Positions 52,095 to 60,326 of a stretch of 64,000 nucleotides of DNA are shown in pieces (position 1 is the stretch's first letter; each line of letters starts with the position of its first letter). The stretch spans positions 1-64,000 of the forward strand of contig DASWFO010000060.1 in NCBI GenBank assembly GCA_036394195.1, written 5' to 3'. Source of the DNA: DATJPD01 sp036394195 (GTDB taxonomy: Bacteria; Pseudomonadota; Alphaproteobacteria; CACIAM-22H2). The notes under the pieces were generated by a model. The model was not told where the DNA came from. It did not search any database and saw only the letters and a program-made list of their open reading frames with translations. Both the position numbers and the translations under genes were made by a program.

Positions 52095-53165
52095 ATGAAA
52101 TTCGGCCTGTTCTATCTTCCGACATACCTTCCGGCCGAGCGCGACGTGGCCGCGCATTTCGACAATATCGTCGAGCAGGTGGTGTACGCCGACAAGATCG
52201 GCATCGATTACGTATGGATGGTCGAGCATCATTTCGTGCGCCATGGCGGGCTGTGCGCCGGCAGCTACTCGTTCCTCTCCTATCTCGCGGCCAAGACGAC
52301 GCGCATCCGGCTCGGCACGGGCGCCACGGTGCTCCCGCTCAACGATCCCGTGCGGGTCGCCGAGCAGGGTGCCACGCTCGACCAGCTCTCCAAGGGCCGG
52401 TTCGACCTGGGCGTCGGCCGCGGCTTCCTGCGCGACGAGTTCGATACGTTCGGCGTCGACATGCGCGAGACGCACGACCGCGTCGCCGAGGGGGTCGACC
52501 TGATCCGGCGCGCCTGGACCGAGCCGTCGCTCACCTGGCGCGGAAAATTCCGGCCGCCGATCGACAACCTCACCATCCTGCCGCGGGTCTATCAGAACCC
52601 TCATCCGCCGCTGTGGAACGCGTGTTTCATGACCCGCGACAGTTTCGTGTGGACGGCCGAGCAGGGTCTGAACCTCCTGTATGTGGCCTACCACGTCGAC
52701 AGCGCCACGGCCGGCGAGCGCGTGCACTGGTATCTCGACGAGCTGCCGCGCTTCGGCCGCAAGGTCGAGGATCACGAGGTCTGCTGCGTGTACCATGCGC
52801 ATTTCACCGAGCGCGCGGACGTGCGGCGCCTCAAATCCCTGGTCGAGACGCCGATGGCCGAATATACCGGTGCTGGTGTCGAGGCGGCGCGGAAGCCGCC
52901 CGACCCGGTCGCGTACAAGGGCTATGCCGCCCGCGAGGACTATCAGCGCCAGGCCGCCTTCGACAATTATTTCCCCGACCGCGTGCTGATGGGCGATCCC
53001 GACAGCGTGCTCGCCCGCATCCGGCGCCTCAAGGCCCTCGGCATGACGCAGCTCGGCCTGCTGGTCGATTTCGGCTCGTTGAAGCAGCCGGACATCATGC
53101 GATCCCTCGAAGTGTTCGGAAAGGATATCCTGCCGCGGGCGCGGGAGATCTCGCGGGAGATCTGA
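52095..53165 (+). CDS. LLM-class flavin-dependent oxidoreductase
   Basis: A 356-aa luciferase-like monooxygenase of the bacterial-luciferase alpha type: MKFGLFYLPTYLPAERD, GIDYVWMVEHHFVRHGG, TTRIRLGTGATVLPLNDP, RFDLGVGRGFLRDEFD, and near the end DRVLMGDPDSVLARIRRL. These proteins use reduced FMN supplied by a reductase to insert oxygen into a substrate; the substrate is unknown. GGGAGGG stands before ATG 52095. It is divergent from the RutA-like gene, so the two may share control and a flavin reductase encoded elsewhere. Confidence 0.9.
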   Translation: MKFGLFYLPTYLPAERDVAAHFDNIVEQVVYADKIGIDYVWMVEHHFVRHGGLCAGSYSFLSYLAAKTTRIRLGTGATVLPLNDPVRVAEQGATLDQLSKGRFDLGVGRGFLRDEFDTFGVDMRETHDRVAEGVDLIRRAWTEPSLTWRGKFRPPIDNLTILPRVYQNPHPPLWNACFMTRDSFVWTAEQGLNLLYVAYHVDSATAGERVHWYLDELPRFGRKVEDHEVCCVYHAHFTERADVRRLKSLVETPMAEYTGAGVEAARKPPDPVAYKGYAAREDYQRQAAFDNYFPDRVLMGDPDSVLARIRRLKALGMTQLGLLVDFGSLKQPDIMRSLEVFGKDILPRAREISREI

Positions 53166-53259
53166 GGGGACTGCCGGAGCTGGCGAGGAGCCGAGCGTGC
53201 CGCTAAGCCCTCGCGAAGGTTTGGCGAGGCGCACGCAAGCGACGCCATCCACCCTGGCA

Positions 53260-53388
53260 TCAGCCCAGGACGGATTTCGCTGCGACGATGATCGACGCGA
53301 GGATCAGGCCGATCACGACCCAGCGAAACACCAGGGCATGCACATAGCTGACGGTGTAACCGTCAAGGTTCGGCATGAGCCTTTGCAT
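53260..53388 (-). CDS. 42-aa single-pass membrane protein
   Basis: A very short gene: MQRLMPNLDGYTVSYVHALV then FRWVVIGLILASIIVAAKSV and LG. Residues 18-38 form one membrane segment. The ribosome-binding site is excellent (AGGAGGT, five bases before ATG), which is the main reason to believe in it. Its start lies inside the end of the upstream secreted-protein gene (26-base overlap), suggesting coupled translation. Function unknown; size and layout resemble small regulatory membrane peptides. Confidence 0.6.
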   Translation of the reverse strand: MQRLMPNLDGYTVSYVHALVFRWVVIGLILASIIVAAKSVLG

Positions 53389-53608
53389 CGGACCTCCTGG
53401 GACTCAGCGCCCGCGGCTTGACGCCGCAGTGGCCGCGGACAGACCGGCCCGGTCCCTCGGCACCGCATCGCCGATCCACATAGACGATGTTCGGCGGCGG
53501 AATCACCACCGGTCCCGGATCGATGGCGGGCATCACGGCGGCCTCAGACGCCGCTGCCATCAGGCGCACCAAGGCGCCGATCGCTCCGGCGAGAATTACA
53601 AAGCGCAT
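53363..53608 (-). CDS. Small secreted protein
   Basis: An 81-aa protein with a signal peptide (MRFVILAGAIGALVRLMAAA, cut near SEA). The mature part begins VMPAIDPGPVVIPPPNIVYV and then has a basic Cys/Gly/Arg-rich tail (RRCGAEGPGRSVRGHCGVKP), so one disulphide is likely. No known family. AGGAGGAG precedes ATG 53608. It overlaps the 42-aa membrane-protein gene downstream. Both lie convergent to the LLM gene. Confidence 0.6.
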   Translation of the reverse strand: MRFVILAGAIGALVRLMAAASEAAVMPAIDPGPVVIPPPNIVYVDRRCGAEGPGRSVRGHCGVKPRALSPRRSDAKAHAEP

Positions 53609-53724
53609 GGACTCCTCCTGCCGCGGAGCTCCTATCATGCCGCGTCCTGCGTCCTGTGTGATTAAACGGTGTGAAGTCCGGAGCTCGCGACGAAATCTGA
53701 CACCGCCTAGCGCGGGCGACGCGC

Positions 53725-53904
53725 TCAGCCGGGGTCGCGCCGCGTTCGTTTCACCTCGTCGGCCAGCTTTTCGTATTGCTGTGCCAGGACCATGTACTCG
53801 GACTTTGCGGTGGGGCTTTGGACCTTGGCCGCCATCTGGCGGAATTCCTCCGCGCGCTTGCGATAACGTTGCGCTGCCGTTTCCGGCTCGTTCGACTGCC
53901 CCAC
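53725..53904 (-). CDS. Small helical protein, 'YExLA' family (copy 1)
   Basis: A 59-aa protein starting with GTG: QSNEPETAAQRYRKRAEEFR, QMAAKVQSPTAKSEYMVLA, QQYEKLADEVKRTRRDPG. It matches the frequent alphaproteobacterial pattern 'Y..RA.E.R..A......R..L..A..YE.LA', two helices with the tyrosine in the second. GGGGG stands six bases before the GTG. No function is known. The gene at 54697-54894 is a relative. Confidence 0.6.
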   Translation of the reverse strand: MGQSNEPETAAQRYRKRAEEFRQMAAKVQSPTAKSEYMVLAQQYEKLADEVKRTRRDPG

Positions 53905-54108
53905 GATGCCCCCAGTTGAGCTTCCGGAACCGCCTTCGAGCCCCGGCGTGTGCGAAATTAGGCTATCTGGTACAGATTAGCCGACGCGGCAGATCGCGAC
54001 GCCAGTGGAAACCCTGAGATTCGGGCAGGAAAACACTTACACGATATCTGCTCTATTTGCGGGCTCGGAGGGCCGCCTACGTATCCCTTCTCCACCAACG
54101 GGATATCC

Positions 54109-54504
54109 GTGGCTCAGACCGAGGGGGCAAGGCTGAAAATCCTGGTCGTCGATGACGACCCCGAAGTGCGCAAGGTTGCGGGCGCGAACCTGGAGGCGGA
54201 TGGGCACGTTGTTCTGACAGCAGCCAGCGCGCAGGACGCTATCCAGCGCCTCGACGCTCATCCGGACATCAGTTTGCTGTTCACCGATATCGTCCTGCCC
54301 GGCTCGATGGACGGCTTCGACCTGGCCGAGCTTGCCAAGCGGCGCCGTCCCGGCCTGCAGGTGATCTACATGAGCGGCTATCTCAGGAATGAAGGTGTGT
54401 GGGAAGGCACGCTGCTGACAAAGCCGTGGACCATCGACGACCTGAGGGCAGCGATCGCCACGGTTTTCGCGGCGGGTGGGCCGCTCGGAAGCAGCACCCA
54501 GTGA
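54109..54504 (+). CDS. Single-domain response regulator
   Basis: A 131-aa receiver: KILVVDDDPEVRKV with the acidic pocket, Asp60 in LLFTDIVLPGSMDG as phosphoacceptor, the switch Ser in VIYMSGYLRNEGV, and Lys in LLTKPWTIDDL. The sequence 'DIVLPGSMDGFDLA' and 'KPWTIDDL' are those of receivers often fused to hybrid kinases. Starts with GTG after GGGATATCC. No kinase is adjacent; the nearest is at 56.5 kb. Confidence 0.9.
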   Translation: MAQTEGARLKILVVDDDPEVRKVAGANLEADGHVVLTAASAQDAIQRLDAHPDISLLFTDIVLPGSMDGFDLAELAKRRRPGLQVIYMSGYLRNEGVWEGTLLTKPWTIDDLRAAIATVFAAGGPLGSSTQ

Positions 54505-54526
54505 CGGCTGCGGCGACGGTCGAGCC

Positions 54527-54697
54527 TCAAGCCCCGTCCGGCGGATTCTGCTTCGCGAGCTTCTTCCGTCGCTGCTCCGCCAGCATGCGCGACGTCTTCG
54601 CCATCTGCATGATCATGTCGCGTTGCTCGGGCCCGGCTTTCCGGGCCCGCCCATCGCAGTCGGCGGCATGCTTCAAATAGGCCTCGATTTTCTTCAT
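54527..54697 (-). CDS. 56-aa helical protein coupled to upstream small gene
   Basis: A 56-aa protein: MKKIEAYLKHAADCDGRARK, AGPEQRDMIMQMAKTSRML, AEQRRKKLAKQNPPDGA. It follows the 'A..C...A.......R..LL.MA..W..LA..R' pattern of tiny alphaproteobacterial helical proteins. Its ATG overlaps the stop codon of the 65-aa gene (ATGA), so both are read from one message. Function unknown. Confidence 0.6.
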   Translation of the reverse strand: MKKIEAYLKHAADCDGRARKAGPEQRDMIMQMAKTSRMLAEQRRKKLAKQNPPDGA

Positions 54698-54894
54698 CAG
54701 ATCGTCTGCTGTTTGGCGTGGCCGGCTTCCGCCTCGATGGCGTCGGCAAGCTTCTCATATTCATCGGCCAGCCGCAGCCGCTGCGAGCGGACGTTGTGTT
54801 CCGTCGACGGGGTCGCCTGTTCGCGATGATGGCGCGCTTGCGCGCGCAAGTGTTGAGGGTCCGGGAGCTCTTCCGTCATGTCGGGCACAGCCAT
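54697..54894 (-). CDS. Small helical protein, 'YExLA' family (copy 2)
   Basis: A 65-aa protein: MAVPDMTEELPDPQHLRAQA, RHHREQATPSTEHNVRSQRL, RLADEYEKLADAIEAEAG. The end matches the 'RLADEYEKLAD' helix of copy 1 at 53725. An internal ATG (MTEELPDPQ) is an alternative start. Overlaps the 56-aa gene by 4 bases. Function unknown. Confidence 0.6.
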   Translation of the reverse strand: MAVPDMTEELPDPQHLRAQARHHREQATPSTEHNVRSQRLRLADEYEKLADAIEAEAGHAKQQTI

Positions 54895-55034
54895 GTGACG
54901 GCTCTAAGATTGTTGTGACGCGCGGTATCAGGGGCAATGGGGATAAACCCCAAGAACCCCCCTGAAATTGCCCCACGGACCGCGACTGTACTTACCCCCC
55001 GACGCGCCCTCGCCTCGTAAGGCGTATCCGAGCC

Positions 55035-56132
55035 TTAGCCCGGCCTTGCGTCCAACCACACCCGCACCGGGCGGCTGCGACCGGGGATCATCTGCTCGCC
55101 GCCGTCGAGCAGCCGCTCCAGGATGCCGGCGGCACCGCCCAGCGCACCCAGCCGGGCCGCCGCGATGACGGCGTCGGCGGCGAGGAGGCGCGCCTTCAGG
55201 CTGCGGGTGAGGCCCTGCAGGCGGCTGGCGGTGTTCACGGTGTCGCCGACGACGGTGAACGACATGCACTGCTCGCTGCCGACGTCGCCGATCACGGCCA
55301 GCCCATAGTTGAGGCCGATGCCGATGGCCAGGTGCGCCTGCCCAGCGGCGGCGCGCTCGGTGTTCCAGCCTTCCATCGCCGTGATCATCATGTCGGCGCA
55401 TTGCAGCGCGTTCTGGGCGTCGCGCTCGCCGGCGGTCGGCACGCCGAACGTCGCCAGCATGGCGTCGCCGATCAGCTTGTCCATGGTCCCGCCGCAGGCG
55501 AAGACCTGGGCCGACATGCGCTCGGCGAATTGCCGCAGCAGGTCGACCACGGCCTCGGGCGCCATGGTCTCCGAAATGCCGGTGAACCCGACGATGTCGA
55601 CGAACAGCACGGCGACGTTCTGGCGGCGCACCGGCCCGAAGGGCTGGTCACGGTCGGCGAGGACCTCGACCACGCCCGGCGAGAAGTAGCGCGCGAGATT
55701 GTTGCGCGCCCGCTCGGCCGCCACACGCTGCCGATCCATATCGCGCAGCTTCTTGATCTCTGCGAGAGTCTTGGCGATGGTCGTATCGAGATCGGCCATA
55801 TCGATCGGCTTGGTCACGAAATCGAAGGCGCCGCGATTCATGGCGGTGCGGATATTGGTCATGTCGCCGTAGGCGGAGACGATGATCGCCTTCACCGGCG
55901 ACTGATTTTCGCGCAAGCGGGCGAGCATGGTCAGCCCGTCCATCACTGGCATGTTGATGTCGAGGAGGATCAGATCGATCCCGGGATCCCCCTCCAGGAT
56001 CTTCAGCGCCTGTTCGCCGTCCCGCGCGTATCGGAACGCGAACTCGCCGCTCCGGATGTTGCGCCGGAAGCGCTGATTGAGAAGAAGCTCGACGTCGGGC
56101 TCGTCGTCGACGACGAGGATCCGCGCGGCCAT
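55035..56132 (-). CDS. Response regulator with adenylate/guanylate cyclase output domain
   Basis: A 365-aa protein. Residues 1-125 are a receiver (ILVVDDEPDVELLL, phosphoacceptor Asp58 in LILLDINMPVMDG, Lys in DFVTKPIDMAD). A short coiled linker leads to a class III cyclase domain (about 180-345): metal Asp in VLFVDIVGFTGIS, MDKLIGDAMLATFG with the substrate-reading Lys, and FTVVGDTVNTASRLQ with the Thr/Asp and Asn of the active site. The Lys/Thr pair fits ATP, so cAMP is the likely product. Start overlaps the stop of the upstream receiver gene (ATGA). Phosphorylation by the kinase of the same operon would be the control. Confidence 0.93.
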   Translation of the reverse strand: MAARILVVDDEPDVELLLNQRFRRNIRSGEFAFRYARDGEQALKILEGDPGIDLILLDINMPVMDGLTMLARLRENQSPVKAIIVSAYGDMTNIRTAMNRGAFDFVTKPIDMADLDTTIAKTLAEIKKLRDMDRQRVAAERARNNLARYFSPGVVEVLADRDQPFGPVRRQNVAVLFVDIVGFTGISETMAPEAVVDLLRQFAERMSAQVFACGGTMDKLIGDAMLATFGVPTAGERDAQNALQCADMMITAMEGWNTERAAAGQAHLAIGIGLNYGLAVIGDVGSEQCMSFTVVGDTVNTASRLQGLTRSLKARLLAADAVIAAARLGALGGAAGILERLLDGGEQMIPGRSRPVRVWLDARPG

Positions 56133-56524
56133 CACGCGGCCCGCTGTGACTTTATTTCCGCCAGACGCTGCTTCAGCTGGCCGAAATCGACCGGCTTCGC
56201 GAAGAAGTCGATGGCGCCGGAATTGGCGGCCTTGCGGCGCCGCTCGTCGTCGCCATAGGCGGTGACCATCGCGACCGGAATATCCGGCCATTCGCCCCTG
56301 ATCAGGCGCAGCAGCTCGATCCCATCCATCCCGGGCATGTTGATGTCCGACAGGATCACAATCAGCTCGGGATGGATTCCGGCGCGCAGCTGATGAAGCG
56401 CCGCGTCGCCCGATGGCGCAAAATGCAGCACGTATTCGCCGTTACGCTCCTCGCGGCGGAAGCGCTGCCGGAACAGGTCCACCACGTCCGGCTCGTCGTC
56501 CACGATGAGGACACTGACTGTCAT
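56132..56524 (-). CDS. Single-domain response regulator in the cyclase-kinase operon
   Basis: A 130-aa receiver: VLIVDDEPDVVDLFRQRFRR, Asp60 in IVILSDINMPGMDG, Thr in VAMVTAYGDDERR, Lys in DFFAKPVDFGQL. It closely resembles the receiver of the cyclase gene next to it (same VDDEPDV and QRFRR opening), so the two probably arose by duplication. It overlaps the kinase gene upstream by 4 bases and the cyclase gene downstream by ATGA. With no output domain, it may pass or drain phosphate between kinase and cyclase. Confidence 0.93.
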   Translation of the reverse strand: MTVSVLIVDDEPDVVDLFRQRFRREERNGEYVLHFAPSGDAALHQLRAGIHPELIVILSDINMPGMDGIELLRLIRGEWPDIPVAMVTAYGDDERRRKAANSGAIDFFAKPVDFGQLKQRLAEIKSQRAA

Positions 56525-59148
56525 GCACTTCCTCCCAAAGCCCGCCGCACGTTATCGACGACGGCCGAGCGCGGCAACTTGATGATGAACTCGGTGTACT
56601 CCCCGGCAGCACTCTCTACTACCATCGTGCCGTTATGCTGCTGCACGACAATATCATAACTTATTGACAGGCCTAGGCCCGTGCCCTCGCCCGTCGGCTT
56701 GGTCGTGAAGAACGGCGTGAACAGTTTTTTCCGCACATCTGCGGTCATGCCGATGCCGTTGTCGCGAATCCGGATTTCGACCGTATCCGCGGCTGCGCGC
56801 GTGGTGACCTTGACCGTGGGCCGGTACGAAGACCCGGCGCCGTCCCGCGCCCGCTTGTTCGTCGCATAGAAGCTGTTGCTGAACAGGTTGAGGAAAACCC
56901 GGGTCAGGTCCTGCGGCACGACCGCGAGCTTGCCGATCGCCGGGTCGAGATCGCGCTCCAGGGCCACGTTGAACGTCTGGTCCTGGGCGCGGGCGCCGTG
57001 ATAGGCGAGGTTGAGCGCCTCCTCGATCAGGCCGTTGAGGTCCGCCGCCTGCAGGTCGCCGCTGCCGCCGCGCGAGTGCAGCAGCATGCTCTTCACGATG
57101 CCGTCGGCGCGCTGGCCGTGCTCGGCGATTTTCGCGAGGTTGCCGCTCAAGGTGGCGATCAGCTCCTCGACCTCGTCGCGCCGCGACGGCCCGAGCGCGG
57201 TGTTCGTCGACTCCAGGGCCTCGCGCAATTCGGCGAGCAGCTCCCGCGAGAGGCTGGAGAAATTGTTGACGAAGTTCAGCGGGTTCTTGATCTCGTGCGC
57301 GATGCCCGCGGTGAGCTGGCCGAGCGACGCCATTTTCTCGGCATGCACCAGGTTCGCCTGCGCCGCCTTGAGCTCCATATAGGCGGTATCCGCCACATCG
57401 CGCGCCGCTTCGAGCTCCTGTTCGCGGCGCTTGACGTCGGTGATGTCGGCGTACATCGAGATGAACCCGCCGCCCGGCACCGGATTGCGGCGGATGTCCA
57501 GGACGGTGCCGTCGGGACGCGTGCGCTCGGCGTGATAGGCCTGATCCGCCGCCGCGACGCGCTCGCGGACGATCTCCTCGACGTTGCCCGTGCCGAACTC
57601 GCGGCTCTCGGCCAGGAACCGGATGAAATCGTCGAACCGCGTGACCCCGCGCCGCAAGCCTTCGGGCAGGGGAAACAGATCGCCGAACCGGCGGTTCCAG
57701 GCGACGAGCTTGCGCTCGCCGTCGAACATCGCCACCCCCTGCGACATGCTGTCGAACATGACGCGCAGCGCCGCCTCGCGGCTGGCGAGCTCGGCGGTGC
57801 GCTCCTCGACGAGCCGCTCCAGTCGCGCCGCGGCCTGTGCGCGCTCGACCAGCAAGGCGTCGAGATCGACGGCATTGCGGCGGAACACCTCCACCGCCTC
57901 GCCCATCGCGGCGACCTCGTCGGAGCCGGTCCGCGGGATCGCGACGTCGCGGGCACCGCCGGCGATCGCGTTCATCGCCTTGCTGAGGCCGGTGAGGCGC
58001 GCGACGATGTTGCGACCGACATAGAGCCAGACGATCAGGACCGAGCTGATCAACGCCAGTGCGGTGACCGCCAACAGCACGTTCCTGCCGAACCGCTGCA
58101 CGGCATAGGCGTCGCCGCTGGTGACCTCGATTTCACCCCGCGAGCCGGTGACCAGCCGACTGACCGCCTCGCGCAGCCGGTCGGAGAGGGCGGCGTTCTC
58201 CTGCACCAGATGGCGGCTTCGGGCGGTGGCCTCGACCGCCTTGTTCTTCACCAGAAAAATGTTGTCCGCGCCGCGCACATCGTTCCGCAGCCGGCTGATC
58301 GGCTCGAACAGCTCGGTCGACAGGTCGAGATCGATGTCGGACACCAGCGCGTCGATGGCGCGGATCGAGCGCTGAGCCTGGCGCTCGAGCTCGGTGAGCT
58401 CGCCAGTATCGGTGGTCCGGGACGCGCGGATGATGATCTCGAACGTGGTGGTGGCTTCGCGGCGGATCTGTTCGAGCGAAAAGAGGGCCAGCATGGCCTG
58501 GTCGAAATTCTCCAGCTCGACCCGCCGCTGCCGCTGCGCCTCGGTCGGCGAGGTCAAGGCCCGCTGCAGGCCCACCACGCGGTTGCGCAGATCGTCAAAG
58601 CGCGGGCGGGAGATCCGGTCGAAGCCGCGATAGGCGGCGAACGTCGCCTCCATCAGCGTCTTCACGTTCGCCTCGGCGGCGATCGTGTCGCCGGCGGTCT
58701 GCTGCAGCAGGCTGAGATTGTCGCTGACCTTCGCGATGACGTCGCTGATGTCGTCCAAGGTCGCGGCGTCGAGGCCGGCATCGGCGAGGCCGGCGACGAT
58801 CTTCGCCGCCCCCGCGAGACCGACCATCATCGAATGCGACGTGCTGGCAACCTCATCCGGGCTTCCGGCGTTGAGGAGGGCGGGACCCGCGGCGACGATG
58901 TTCTCGGTTTGCCGCGCCAGTTCGCTCGCCGCGAGGGCCGGCGGCACGGCCTTTTTCGTGATCTTCTGGAGAGCCGAGCTGACTTCGAACAGGCCGTAGA
59001 ACCCGGCGGCCGCTGCGATGACGACGAACAGGCTGATCGCGCCGAAGGCGAGCAGGAGGCGCGGTCTGAGGCCGAACGCAATCGCGCTCGCCGGCTGATC
59101 GGTGGGGGTGCGGATGGTCCGCCGACGATCGCCGCTCAAGCCCGACAA
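56521..59148 (-). CDS. Sensor histidine kinase with large periplasmic helical domain, HAMP and PAS
   Basis: An 875-aa membrane kinase. Membrane segment about 30-50; a periplasmic part of about 300 residues (51-355), almost wholly helical, opening with KAVPPALAASELARQTENI, which resembles the TorS-type sensor; second membrane segment about 356-377; HAMP about 378-430; PAS about 460-572 (GVAMFDGERKLVAWNRRFGD); H-box with His618 in QLTAGIAHEIKNPLNF; N-box LNLFSNSFYATNK, then DNGIGM and GEGTGLGLSISYD. No receiver is attached, so the receivers encoded by the next two genes are the natural partners. Divergent from the TAXI genes across a 159-base gap carrying two palindromes. Confidence 0.95.
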   Translation of the reverse strand: MSGLSGDRRRTIRTPTDQPASAIAFGLRPRLLLAFGAISLFVVIAAAAGFYGLFEVSSALQKITKKAVPPALAASELARQTENIVAAGPALLNAGSPDEVASTSHSMMVGLAGAAKIVAGLADAGLDAATLDDISDVIAKVSDNLSLLQQTAGDTIAAEANVKTLMEATFAAYRGFDRISRPRFDDLRNRVVGLQRALTSPTEAQRQRRVELENFDQAMLALFSLEQIRREATTTFEIIIRASRTTDTGELTELERQAQRSIRAIDALVSDIDLDLSTELFEPISRLRNDVRGADNIFLVKNKAVEATARSRHLVQENAALSDRLREAVSRLVTGSRGEIEVTSGDAYAVQRFGRNVLLAVTALALISSVLIVWLYVGRNIVARLTGLSKAMNAIAGGARDVAIPRTGSDEVAAMGEAVEVFRRNAVDLDALLVERAQAAARLERLVEERTAELASREAALRVMFDSMSQGVAMFDGERKLVAWNRRFGDLFPLPEGLRRGVTRFDDFIRFLAESREFGTGNVEEIVRERVAAADQAYHAERTRPDGTVLDIRRNPVPGGGFISMYADITDVKRREQELEAARDVADTAYMELKAAQANLVHAEKMASLGQLTAGIAHEIKNPLNFVNNFSSLSRELLAELREALESTNTALGPSRRDEVEELIATLSGNLAKIAEHGQRADGIVKSMLLHSRGGSGDLQAADLNGLIEEALNLAYHGARAQDQTFNVALERDLDPAIGKLAVVPQDLTRVFLNLFSNSFYATNKRARDGAGSSYRPTVKVTTRAAADTVEIRIRDNGIGMTADVRKKLFTPFFTTKPTGEGTGLGLSISYDIVVQQHNGTMVVESAAGEYTEFIIKLPRSAVVDNVRRALGGSA

Positions 59149-59250
59149 AACTCCTCCCTGCCCACCGTACCCCTGGTCGGGTCAATATAGCACGTGATAA
59201 CATCCGGAAAACCGCGGCAAAGCCGCGCCACCGGGCCGTCGAACGCACGG

Positions 59251-59281
59251 CGCCTCTGAGAGGCTTACGCCTCTGAGAGGC
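59251..59281. promoter_or_regulatory. Two tandem palindromes between kinase and TAXI genes
   Basis: cgcctctgagaggc occurs twice in exact copies (59251-59264 and 59268-59281), separated by tta. Each contains the palindrome gcctct-g-agaggc. Centres are 17 bases apart. They stand 27-57 bases before the first TAXI gene and about 100 bases before the divergent kinase gene, a natural place for a regulator binding as two dimers. Confidence 0.6.
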
Positions 59282-59307
59282 CTAAGGGAGCCGCGCAGGG
59301 AGGGGGG

Positions 59308-60288
59308 ATGGGTTCTTTTCGGGCCTTCGCCGCTGCCATTACCCTGATGTGCGTCCTCGCACCCGGCCAAGCACCTGCCGCGGACGCGAGCTGGCCCAAA
59401 TCGGTCGTCATCGCCACCGCGTCGCCGGGCGGAAGCTACTACCTGTTTGGGCAGGCGCTGTCGGCCATGCTGTCGCAGTCCATTGGCGTCGAGGTAGTCG
59501 CCCAGCCGACGCAAGGTCCGCTGCAGAACATCGTGCTGCTCGAAGAGCGGCAAGCGGCGCTCGGCATGATCACCAGCGGCATCGGCCTGCAGGCGTGGAA
59601 CGGCGCCGAGTGGACCAAGGGCCAGCAGTATCGATCGATGCGGGTGATCTTTCCGATGTACGACACGCAATTCCACATCGCCGCCCCCAAGAAGGGCGGG
59701 ATCGCCACGATCGCCGACTTGAACGGAAAGCGGCTCGGCATCGGGCCGCGCGGCGGCACGGGCGGCACCTACGTCCCGGCCATCTTCAGGCTGCTCGGGG
59801 TCTCCGCGGTGCTGCGAAACAGCTCGTTCGAGGACATAGCGACGCAGATCCTACTGACCGACGATCTCGACGGGATCGTCGTTCTGACCGGAGCGCCACT
59901 GCCGGCGCTGATGGACATCGAGCAGCACGCCGCGATGAACTACATCGGGCTGTCGCCGCAGCAGATCGAGCGGGTCAGGAAGGACCTGCCGGAAATGACG
60001 GACGCGAAAATTCCCGCCCGGGCCTATCCGTCGTTGGCGCAGGATTATCCGACTGTCGGCTTGTACAATTTCACCGTGGCGCACAAGGATCTTCCCGACG
60101 ATCTGATCTATCGGATCGTGAAAGCCGTGTTCGAGGGCCACGACGCCCTGGTGAAGGCGCATCCGGCAGCGCGCGAGACCGTGGCGGCGAACATCAACCG
60201 GAATACGCTGTTCCCTGTCCACCCCGGCGCCGTCCGCTATTACCGCGAAATAGGCATCGCAGTTTCGGATCAAATCCCTATAAATTGA
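59308..60288 (+). CDS. TAXI-family solute-binding protein 1
   Basis: A 326-aa periplasmic binding protein of the TAXI type. Sec signal peptide (residues 1-25, ending APAAD); then VVIATASPGGSYYLFGQAL, the family's N-terminal glycine-rich strand-turn; VVAQPTQGPLQNIVLLEERQ; KRLGIGPRGGTGGTYVPAIF, the phosphate/carboxylate-binding region; and YPTVGLYNFTVAHKDLPDDL. TAXI proteins normally feed fused TRAP permeases, yet no such permease is in the window. Starts with ATG after GGAGGGGGG. Followed after 38 bases by a close relative. Confidence 0.94.
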   Translation: MGSFRAFAAAITLMCVLAPGQAPAADASWPKSVVIATASPGGSYYLFGQALSAMLSQSIGVEVVAQPTQGPLQNIVLLEERQAALGMITSGIGLQAWNGAEWTKGQQYRSMRVIFPMYDTQFHIAAPKKGGIATIADLNGKRLGIGPRGGTGGTYVPAIFRLLGVSAVLRNSSFEDIATQILLTDDLDGIVVLTGAPLPALMDIEQHAAMNYIGLSPQQIERVRKDLPEMTDAKIPARAYPSLAQDYPTVGLYNFTVAHKDLPDDLIYRIVKAVFEGHDALVKAHPAARETVAANINRNTLFPVHPGAVRYYREIGIAVSDQIPIN

Positions 60289-60326
60289 CCGCGGCGGACA
60301 GCGCTAATCCGCCAAGGGGAGGAGCC

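Noticed and set aside
56998..59190. A 730-codon plus-strand open frame across the histidine kinase
   Set aside because: No recognisable motif, and the opposite strand encodes all kinase boxes in order.
59349..60326. Apparent fusion of the two TAXI genes, because the frame of the second is open through the first
   Set aside because: The upstream part does not resemble any protein; the second gene has its own ribosome-binding site and signal peptide at 60327.
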